A DNA stretch of 64,000 bases from Prorocentrum cordatum (Eukaryota; Sar; Dinophyceae; Prorocentrales; Prorocentraceae), in NCBI GenBank assembly GCA_963575745.1, contig CAUYUJ010019249.1:112654-176653 (forward strand). Direction: 5' to 3'. The position numbers were made by a program, and so were the translations under genes. Under the pieces are notes generated by a model. That model was not told the DNA's origin, ran no database searches, and saw nothing but the letters and a program-made list of their open reading frames with translations. Positions 9,993 through 17,535 of this stretch are shown piece after piece (within the stretch, counting starts at the first letter, position 1; the number at the start of each line of letters is the position of its first letter).

Positions 9993-9999
9993 GGTTGCC

Positions 10000-10722
10000 A
10001 TGGCAGCGGCAGCGGCAGCTGCGGCCAGACCTGGACAGGGCGACCCGCCAGTTAATCTCAATGTGCCGGCAGACAGAGATGCATGGGTCAACATGGACCC
10101 GAATCGATTCAACGATCTGTGCGAGCAAGCATACGTGAACGGAGACTTCAGTTACGTTCAGACGGCGCTACTCGCGAACCACTTTGGACTCGCAACGTTC
10201 ATTAACGAGCGAGTAGCACAGGACCGGAGGGAGGTATCGAACGCCGAAGCATTCCAAATGTTACAGAGTGCCCACAAGACCAACAGTATGCTGTTAGCGA
10301 TCACGAAGAGAAACGCTGCGCTCGAAAGGGATGCTCGTAGATTGGTGGAAAGAGTCACCGAGTTGGAGACCAACAGTGAAGCGCAAGAAAAGTTGATCGA
10401 AAGGTTCGGTCAGATCTCGGAAGCAATCAAAGGAGGAAGCGGAAACAAGCACGGGAGCAGTAAACCGATAAGCGAATATAAAGCATTACAGGCGCTAAAG
10501 AACTTCAGCGGGGAAAGAGCAAAGTTCAGAGACTGGAGCGACAAATTCTTGAACGCACTAGCCCAAGTGAAGCCGAGTTACCGACCGGCACTGAAAATGC
10601 TAAACAAGAGGCTGGAGACGCTTGACGGAGTTGTGCCAGAGGAGGACGATGACGACATCATACGCATAATGAACGGTCGATTGACTGCAAGTGAGTACCT
10701 GAAGGCAAGTCAAGCCAAATAA
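10000..10722 (+). CDS. copia gag, N-terminal part (ends at in-frame TAA)
   Basis: Structural Gag protein that would form the cytoplasmic virus-like particle. The ATG at 10000 is the first after the primer-binding site and sits in gttgccatgg, a good context. An Ala-rich start is followed by a helical region with heptad-like coiled coil at about residues 95-140 (LERDARRLVERVTELE). A capsid-type ALKNFSGERAKFRDWSDKF motif lies near residues 165-183. The frame stops at TAA (10720-10722) but continues open in the same frame to a second TAA (10879-10881) and then into the next ORF. Gag, the zinc knuckles and the protease are thus one frame broken by two stops. Each could be a single C-to-T change from CAA (Gln). 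Confidence 0.85.
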   Translation: MAAAAAAAARPGQGDPPVNLNVPADRDAWVNMDPNRFNDLCEQAYVNGDFSYVQTALLANHFGLATFINERVAQDRREVSNAEAFQMLQSAHKTNSMLLAITKRNAALERDARRLVERVTELETNSEAQEKLIERFGQISEAIKGGSGNKHGSSKPISEYKALQALKNFSGERAKFRDWSDKFLNALAQVKPSYRPALKMLNKRLETLDGVVPEEDDDDIIRIMNGRLTASEYLKASQAK

Positions 10723-10932
10723 GCCGAGGACGACAACAAAGGCGAATATGAGTTTACCGAGGGAGATGAAACTCAGATGGAAGAAGACTTATGGTACATT
10801 CTGAACGAGAAACTTGAAGGTGCGGATGCCAGAGGAAAATTAAAGGGACTGATGGATGGAGATGGAATCATGGCTTGGTAAAAGGTTTACAAATGGTACT
10901 CGGCGGTAACCGGAGCGACCTCATCATCAAAA

Positions 10933-12609
10933 ATGACGCATGCCATGAATCCTGAACCGCCCAAGAAGATCACCGACACTGTTACCCGACTTGAGGAATG
11001 GAGCGCATTGGCAGAAAATCTTGAGAAATATGGCAAAGATTACTCGCTGCCTCTTCCTTTCAAAGTCACCGCGCTCAGGGCCATAATGGTGCACGCGAAC
11101 GACTGGTTTGACGAATGGCAGCAGGCATGTTGGCGAACGCCTGACGCGCTTAACATTGACTCATTTCAGAAATTGTACTCAAAGTGCGAAGACTGGGCGC
11201 GTAAAAAGAAACTTGACTCAGATACGAAAAATAAGGATGCAATGGACATTGGGAATATCAGCGAGATGAGTCAAGGGTCCGAAAACGTTTGGGACCAAAC
11301 GGGATGGGTTGACGAAGGTGGAAACTGGTGGTCAGAGGATGGATCGTGGAATCACGGGTCCTGGGCCAATGAGAGTGACGGTGGAGAATATGAAGAAATT
11401 GACGCCGTAAACAAAGGCAAGGGTAAAGGAACGGGCCCCAGGTGTTACAATTGTGGAGGCATGGGCCATTTAGCCAGGAACTGCACGAGACCCAAACAGT
11501 TCACCAAAGGAGGTAAAGGTGGCAAGGGCGGAAAAGGCAAAGGTTACCGAGCCACTTACGGATCCTATGTGAAAGGTAAGATCGGAGGCAAACAGGGAGG
11601 TAAAGGAAGTAGCTCGTGGGGAGGAAGCTACGGAAGCCAAGGGAAGTTTACCCCGCACAGTGAGCGTGAATGTTACAAGTGTGGCGGAAAAGGGCATATC
11701 GCCATTAACTGTCCGGGCTCCAAGAAGACCGCCAACGAAGTTGAGCAAGAGAAACCTGTAGTGAACACCGAAACTGAACAAACCACCTCGTTCGGCCAAC
11801 CACAGCACGTTCTCAGCGTCGAGATGAAGGAAGCAATGAACGTGCCGCTAGACCAGCCTGCGATCGAGGAGGTTAACGAGAAATGGGACCTGCCCTATTA
11901 CGCAAGAAAGAAGACGGCGCGTGACAACGCGGTAAACTTGAGAAGAATCTATCAGGAACACCAGTACAACGGGGACCGTCATCATACTAGTCAGTGGGAC
12001 CAGAGAATAAGTAAAAGCGTGAGGCAGGAAAAAAGTTGGCTGGCGAAGTGCAAGGAAATTGGGCTAATTGAGATGCGGGGATGTGATCCAGAGATTAACG
12101 CGGTGCCACCGCCAAGTGCAACACATGAGACGATCGCGGTTACCGTGGACTCCGGCGCCTACAACACAGTGGGACCCCCCAAAGTTGGCACTCATTTCCT
12201 TATTAAGCATACGGACGCGTCAAAGCAGGGACGACACTACAGTGCAGCAAATGGAACCACGATAAAGAATTATGGCCAACGTGTGATCACAGGTAAAAAT
12301 GAGCATGGGAACGCCGTCAGTATGCCAATTCAGGTAGCAGAGGTCAACAAAGTCCTAGGATCGGTCAGAGAGATGGTAAACGCTGGAAATAGAGTGGTGT
12401 TCGACAAGGATCCTAACGGGAGGTCCCTGAGCCACATCATGAACAAGGCGACTGGCAAGTTAACAGCCATCCATGAGAAGAATGGCACATTCCAGTTCAA
12501 CATCACAGTACCGAAGGGACCAGCGGAGGCCGTCAATCCCAGGAGTGAAGTGAACGTAACTGAGGGTTTTCCACGGCCGGGAACCCTGGAGGCGGATCTG
12601 TTCTACTAA
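10933..12609 (+). CDS. copia gag C-terminus, zinc knuckles and aspartic protease
   Basis: Continues the gag frame; the listed start is only the first ATG after the second TAA. Residues about 10-95 look like capsid helices (EEWSALAENLEKYG, ANDWFDEWQQAC). Two CCHC zinc knuckles follow, CYNCGGMGHLARNC at about residue 171 and CYKCGGKGHIAINC at 247. A Gly/Lys-rich, RNA-binding type spacer lies between them. A retropepsin active site, VTVDSGAYNTVG, has its Asp at about residue 406. The frame ends at TAA 12607-12609. The integrase lies in the -1 frame, open from 12549, and the overlap holds the heptamer GGGTTTT (12564-12570) phased correctly for a -1 shift. Protease and integrase are therefore probably expressed as a frameshift fusion. 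Confidence 0.85.
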   Translation: MTHAMNPEPPKKITDTVTRLEEWSALAENLEKYGKDYSLPLPFKVTALRAIMVHANDWFDEWQQACWRTPDALNIDSFQKLYSKCEDWARKKKLDSDTKNKDAMDIGNISEMSQGSENVWDQTGWVDEGGNWWSEDGSWNHGSWANESDGGEYEEIDAVNKGKGKGTGPRCYNCGGMGHLARNCTRPKQFTKGGKGGKGGKGKGYRATYGSYVKGKIGGKQGGKGSSSWGGSYGSQGKFTPHSERECYKCGGKGHIAINCPGSKKTANEVEQEKPVVNTETEQTTSFGQPQHVLSVEMKEAMNVPLDQPAIEEVNEKWDLPYYARKKTARDNAVNLRRIYQEHQYNGDRHHTSQWDQRISKSVRQEKSWLAKCKEIGLIEMRGCDPEINAVPPPSATHETIAVTVDSGAYNTVGPPKVGTHFLIKHTDASKQGRHYSAANGTTIKNYGQRVITGKNEHGNAVSMPIQVAEVNKVLGSVREMVNAGNRVVFDKDPNGRSLSHIMNKATGKLTAIHEKNGTFQFNITVPKGPAEAVNPRSEVNVTEGFPRPGTLEADLFY

Positions 12610-13616
12610 GCCCCCCGTCACCCGTAAGACCAAGCGAAAACTTAAACGTCTTTAATACCGAAGTAGACGAAGGGAGTGACAGTGGGGGCAACGATAGTGA
12701 GTTAAGTGATGTGGAAGATGTATTTGTGGGTGATGAAGCGGAGTTACCAAAGAAAGTTTATTGTGACATGAGGCCCTCAAAAGAGGAAGTTGAAGCGCAT
12801 AACACGACGCATTTACCTTACCGAAGCTGGTGCCCACATTGCGTCAGAGGGAAAGCTCGCAGACGCAATCACCGTAGACGCAAAAGAGAGGGGAACGGGA
12901 ACGTGCCAGTGATTTCAATGGACTACATGTGGCTTAAAGGAAGAAAAGATGAAGGTGAAAGCATCGGCAATGGCAACCCAATTTTGGTCATGCATTGCAG
13001 AGAGACCAAATTGACTTGGAGCAGAGTGTTAATGAAAAAGGGAGTGGACTCGTACTCGGTAAAAGTAGGATGTGACCTGATAAGTTTTACCGGATACAAG
13101 AAAGTGATACTCAAAAGTGATGGGGAAGCGGCAATCACAGCATTGGCCAATAGGATTAAAGCTTCGTGTGATCTTGACATGGGTGTTGAGGTCAGCCCAG
13201 TGGGCGACTCAAAGGCCAACGGCGAAATTGAGAGAGCCGTTAGAACAGTGCAGGGTCAGGTCAGAACGTTAAAGAGCGCCTTGGACGCCAATTATAAAAC
13301 TGAGTTTGGAGAAAGCCATCAGATAATACCTTGGCTGGTGAGCTACGCGTCCTCTTTGATTGACAAGTTCACAATAGACACGGATGGGAAGACGGCTCAT
13401 GAGAGGTGCAGGGGACGAAAATTTAACAAGCAAATCCCAGAGTTCGGTGAGTGTGTCATGCATTTAAAGACACCTGCGCACAAGGGTCGTGAGAAGCTCG
13501 AAATGAGATGGGAAAGTGGAGTGTTTCTAGGCATAAACGAGAAAAGTCAAGAGCTAATTATTGGGACGCCCCACGGTGCAATCAAGGCGCACGAGTTTAA
13601 AAGAAAAAGGAAGTGA
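12549..13616 (+). CDS. copia integrase
   Basis: DDE integrase that joins the cDNA to chromosomal DNA. The frame is open from 12549 with no ATG near its start, as expected of a frameshift product. A zinc-binding N-terminus is visible as HNTTH followed by CPHC (near 12800-12840). The catalytic triad is D at 12921 (VISMDYMW), D at 13119 (LKSDGEAA) and E at 13224 (KANGEIERAV). The last two are 35 residues apart, as in D,D(35)E integrases. The core is intact. The frame ends in FKRKRK-stop, and the next segment continues in the +1 frame. The overlap (13558-13613) contains A-rich runs where one base gained or lost would explain the shift. Confidence 0.85.
12564..12570 (+). promoter_or_regulatory. 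candidate -1 ribosomal frameshift site
   Basis: GGGTTTT lies in the zero frame as G GGT TTT, the canonical X XXY YYZ form. It falls inside the only 60-base window (12549-12608) where the upstream and -1 frames are both open. The following sequence is GC-rich (ccacggccgggaaccctgg); I did not establish a pseudoknot. Confidence 0.5.
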
Positions 13617-14481
13617 TGCGGAAAAATGGAATATTGCCGAGATTACCGAAATAAAGGGATTACCTTGGCAGCCTGACCCGAGCACAGCGGGAATGGAATT
13701 ACAGTCTAGGATCATGGTGCCCATGGATCTACCAGAGCAAGAGTTAACTGCGCCTGAGACGAAGCCACTCATTGCAAGAGGGATTGCAGTTAAAAAGCAC
13801 GAATACTTGAAAATGGGACCGACGCCAGGGCGTTACGGATGTAAATGCCTCGTGAGAGTAGACAAAGAGCACAAGCCGCATAACGCCGATTGCAGGGCTC
13901 GAGTTATTGAATGGTTAAAGAAACAAGAGAGCCCGAACATCCAAGCAAGACTAGCGTCTGCACAGTTAAGGCTTGAGAGTAAAAGTCGTGCACCAGAAAA
14001 TCGTGAACAAGAATCAGAAAGTCAAGCAAAGAAACTGAGGATCAATGTACCACCTCCGCCGAGCGCCAAAGTTGAGGAACCTAAGGACGAGTGGGTAATA
14101 AAGGGGGGCAAAGTTATATGTCAGCACCGACGACCGAGGAAAGAGTTAGCCTTCCCCACCAATGGTGGGTGTCCAGTGGACTGGGACAAACTTAAGCCTA
14201 AAAGATATACCCACGCGATCATGATTGACGGCGGCAAGATACATGAGCACGAAGATGCTTGGTATGGTAAAGATGGAGACGATCAAACATGGGCTATGGG
14301 AAACCCCTTTAACGATTACTGGACCGGATGGACCGAGTTCGAAGTAGAAGATGAAGAAATGAAAGATTCCCCGAGTAAACCATTAAACGAAAAGCAGAGG
14401 ACGATCATCACGAAGAAGATCAACAGGCAACTCAGCATCGGCAAATTGACATGGAACAAGATGAAGAAATGTCAGAAGTAA
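13558..14481 (+). CDS. copia linker segment with zinc-binding motif
   Basis: This segment joins integrase to the methyltransferase-like/RT polyprotein but lies in the +1 frame relative to both, so a pair of compensating shifts flanks it. Residues about 80-125 (MGPTPGRYGCKCLVRV, then PHNADCRARVIEWL) contain a C-x-C...H...C arrangement that could bind zinc. I recall similar linkers in dinoflagellate gag-pol proteins. The rest is charged and probably disordered, with acidic stretches near the end (FEVEDEEMKDSP). The next frame is open from 14379, so the return shift falls at 14379-14481. No canonical slippery heptamer was found there. Confidence 0.7.
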   Translation, partial: LLGRPTVQSRRTSLKEKGSDAEKWNIAEITEIKGLPWQPDPSTAGMELQSRIMVPMDLPEQELTAPETKPLIARGIAVKKHEYLKMGPTPGRYGCKCLVRVDKEHKPHNADCRARVIEWLKKQESPNIQARLASAQLRLESKSRAPENREQESESQAKKLRINVPPPPSAKVEEPKDEWVIKGGKVICQHRRPRKELAFPTNGGCPVDWDKLKPKRYTHAIMIDGGKIHEHEDAWYGKDGDDQTWAMGNPFNDYWTGWTEFEVEDEEMKDSPSKPLNEKQRTIITKKINRQLSIGKLTWNKMKKCQK

Positions 14482-17432
14482 ACGACATCAAGTTGGGGCT
14501 CAACATGATGGGATTTGACTCTGAACTGGTTGAATGGTTGACAAGTGGTGAACTGAACATCGTACGTCAATTAAACGAGGTAAGGAGAGCCACCAGGCTC
14601 CATGGGGCATGTCAACACGAGACTCAGGCGCACGTAACCGAGGCGTATTCGCCGGTAAGAGTTACTGGAATGGCAGAAAAAATGGGATTGATACCAGGAT
14701 TAGCAATGGACTTAACGACGCGAGACCAACATGGTAACCCATGGGATTTTAATGTGCCAGCCATGCGTGCGAAAGCGAAAAAGATTGTCAAATCCAAAGC
14801 GGCCCTGCTACTGGTGGTGAGCCCCATGTGCGCAGCCTTCAGCAGACTCCAAACGTTCAACTTCAAAATATTAGGTGCCGACCGCGTGAAACAGATGTTG
14901 GATTACGGGATCAAGCATTTGACGTTCGCGATGGAGCTTTGCGAAATTCAACGGCGAAATGGGTTATACTTTCTGTTTGAACACCCTGCAGGAGCAACCA
15001 GCTGGGGCACTTCAACGGTGCAACGGCTACTCAGAAACAAGGATGTCAAAGTATACGATGGAGATTTGTGCTGTTACGACTTAAAGCAGATGGTCAAAGG
15101 CGAAGAGATGTTCATTAAGAAACCTACCAAGTTCATGACGAACAGTTCAGCCATCGGACATGAGTTAAGTTGGAAATGTAAAGGGCAACATCGACACATG
15201 GAGTTAACTGGTGGCGGTAGGACGCACAGATCAGAGGTCTACCCAGAGAAACTGTGTCGAGCGATACTGAAAGGACTTATAAAGCAAATGAAGATCGACG
15301 GCCGTCAAGGGGGTACATTTAAAGAAGAAGAAGTAGCGAACATGGAAGTCGAAGAAGAAGGACAAAGTGAGGCGCAGATAGGCGAGATTAACTGGGCATG
15401 TGAACATGAGAACGAAGATAGGAAGCACAAGCACCAGTTAACGTGGACGAGGAGAGATTATGGAACACAAAGATTAATGTTGCCGGGACCAAGTGGACCA
15501 CAATGGAGTTCATGCATTAGGAGAATTACCGCTAACATAGACACCGGGAAAATTATCGAGGACAGGCCTGTGAATGAGATCACAGGGAAAGAGAGAAGGA
15601 GGATGTTTAAGAAGGGACCAGTTAACACCTCCACCACCTTTACGTATGAAGCTGTCGGCGAAATTGCTCCACACAAGTGGAAATGCTGTGCATGTGAGCA
15701 TGAAGGATGGCTCAAGGCGCCTAGTACGTGTGAGGCGCGCGAAAAAACTGGTACAGTTAACCCTCTCCCAATGAACACGATCAGCGTTGTCCACAAAGAA
15801 AATGGAGAGATTACTCAAGCTTGGGATGATGTCACAGGAAACGAGCTCGACCCTAAATTGACTGTGAAAGCACGTCAAGAAGAAATGGAACAATTCAGAA
15901 AACACAAAGTTTACGAGAAAGTGAAAGAGGAAGTATCCTGGCAAATCACGGGGAAGGCGCCCATCGGAACCAGATGGATAGATATCAACAAAGGAGATGA
16001 GTTAAGCCCAGACCACAGATCAAGGCTGGTAGCCCAGCAAGTTAAATACAACTCCAAAGAAAAGAACATATTCGCAGCTACACCTCCACTGGAAGCACAA
16101 AAACTGCTTTTCTCAATGGCAGTTACCGAGGGAGTTGGATTCACGAACGGTGAGCGTGAGAAAGGATTAAAGCTAGCATTCATTGACATCAAACGAGCTT
16201 ACTTTTACGCTCCAGCAAAGAAAGACATATTTATCAGGTTACCAGACGAAGACTATGAACCAGGTATGTGCGGAAAGCTGTTAAAATCAATGTACGGAAC
16301 CAGAGACGCTGCGAGCAACTGGGAGGACTGTTACATGGACTTTGCTAACGAGGCTGGGTTCAAGAGCGGAATTGCGTCACCATGTGTGTTCAAGCATGAG
16401 AGTCGAGCGTTATGGTTAACAGTTCATGGAGATGATTTCGCGCTGTTAGGAGGTGATCATGATCTCGACTGGTTTGAAAATAAAATTAAGGAGGAGTTTG
16501 AAGTGAAAGTGAGAGGACGACTTGGACCAGGGAAGGAGGACATGAAAGCGATCAGAATTCTTAACAGGATTGTGGAATGGACCAAGGAAGGATTGAGGTA
16601 TGAGGCAGATCAAAGGCATGCAGAGATAATTGTGAAAGAGCTTGAGCTAGAAGGAGTAAAGGTGAGGACTGAAGTGCCAGGTGAGCGAATTCCAGTTGAA
16701 GAGGGAGATGAGGAAGAACTTTCGCCCAACATGACTAGAAGATATCAAGCGTTGACGGCCAGAGCAAATTACTTAGCTCAGGACAGGTCTGATATGCAGT
16801 ATTCGGTAAAGGAACTCGCTAGGACCATGTCAAAGCCCACGATGAGTTCTTGGAAAGGTTTAGTCAAGTTAGGAAAGTATGTGAAGTACCACAGCAGAAG
16901 CAGCTATGTGTATCAATATCAGGAGCAGCCCCAAGAATTAACTATTTGGACTGACACGGATTACGCAGGATGTAAGCGAACGAGGAAGTCTACGAGTGGG
17001 GGAGTAGTGATGTGGGGTAAGCATCTCATAAAGTCTTGGAGCACGACTCAGAGTGTAATCGCGTTATCGTCAGGTGAAGCAGAGTATTATGGACTGGTGA
17101 AAGGAGGATCAGTGGGTTTAGGACTTCAGGCAGTATTGAGAGACTTTAACTTGGAAGTTGAGATTACAGTGAAGAGCGACGCCACAGCTGCGATTGCCAT
17201 CGCGAGCAGACGAGGCTTGGGGAAAGTAAGACATATCGAGGTATGTCAATTGTGGTTACAGCAGAAAGTTAAGGAGGGAGTGATTCGTATTGTGAAAGTA
17301 GGGACACACGAGAATGCAGCAGATGCGTTGACCAAGTATGTCAGTCGTGAAAGCATGAGCACACATCTACGAAACACGAATCAATGTGCATTAACAGGCA
17401 GGCATGAGCTTGCACCAGCTACCGAATGTTGA
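14451..17432 (+). CDS. copia methyltransferase-like domain, reverse transcriptase and RNase H
   Basis: A 993-residue polyprotein part. Residues about 60-290 form a domain not found in standard copia Pol: GLIPGLAMDL (80s), SPMCAAFSRLQ with Cys at 127, FEHPAGATSW with Glu at 177, FMTNS, and a YPEKLCRAILKGL end. The Cys and Glu blocks resemble C5-methyltransferase motifs IV (PCQxFS) and VI (ENV). RT follows from about 500 (GTRWIDINKG), with motif A Asp at 579 (FIDIKRAY) and motif C HGDDF at 661-662. RNase H has Asp 835 (WTDTDYAG), Glu 876 (SSGEAEYY) and Asp 910 (KSDATAA). All RT and RNase H catalytic residues are present. The stop lies in a 15-bp tandem duplication (17420-17449). Confidence 0.85.
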   Translation: MEQDEEMSEVNDIKLGLNMMGFDSELVEWLTSGELNIVRQLNEVRRATRLHGACQHETQAHVTEAYSPVRVTGMAEKMGLIPGLAMDLTTRDQHGNPWDFNVPAMRAKAKKIVKSKAALLLVVSPMCAAFSRLQTFNFKILGADRVKQMLDYGIKHLTFAMELCEIQRRNGLYFLFEHPAGATSWGTSTVQRLLRNKDVKVYDGDLCCYDLKQMVKGEEMFIKKPTKFMTNSSAIGHELSWKCKGQHRHMELTGGGRTHRSEVYPEKLCRAILKGLIKQMKIDGRQGGTFKEEEVANMEVEEEGQSEAQIGEINWACEHENEDRKHKHQLTWTRRDYGTQRLMLPGPSGPQWSSCIRRITANIDTGKIIEDRPVNEITGKERRRMFKKGPVNTSTTFTYEAVGEIAPHKWKCCACEHEGWLKAPSTCEAREKTGTVNPLPMNTISVVHKENGEITQAWDDVTGNELDPKLTVKARQEEMEQFRKHKVYEKVKEEVSWQITGKAPIGTRWIDINKGDELSPDHRSRLVAQQVKYNSKEKNIFAATPPLEAQKLLFSMAVTEGVGFTNGEREKGLKLAFIDIKRAYFYAPAKKDIFIRLPDEDYEPGMCGKLLKSMYGTRDAASNWEDCYMDFANEAGFKSGIASPCVFKHESRALWLTVHGDDFALLGGDHDLDWFENKIKEEFEVKVRGRLGPGKEDMKAIRILNRIVEWTKEGLRYEADQRHAEIIVKELELEGVKVRTEVPGERIPVEEGDEEELSPNMTRRYQALTARANYLAQDRSDMQYSVKELARTMSKPTMSSWKGLVKLGKYVKYHSRSSYVYQYQEQPQELTIWTDTDYAGCKRTRKSTSGGVVMWGKHLIKSWSTTQSVIALSSGEAEYYGLVKGGSVGLGLQAVLRDFNLEVEITVKSDATAAIAIASRRGLGKVRHIEVCQLWLQQKVKEGVIRIVKVGTHENAADALTKYVSRESMSTHLRNTNQCALTGRHELAPATEC

Positions 17433-17535
17433 TGTACCGAATGTTGATGTTCGCAGCTCATTTCTATCAAGCAAACTGCAGCTATTAAAGGCCTTCTCCA
17501 CCCATTACCTCTTACTCTTGGGCGTGAACGAAGGC

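Noticed and set aside
10720-10881. Reassigned genetic code (TAA read as Gln)
   Set aside because: TAA and TAG end or break many other frames here and no such code is known for dinoflagellate nuclei; two sites are not evidence.
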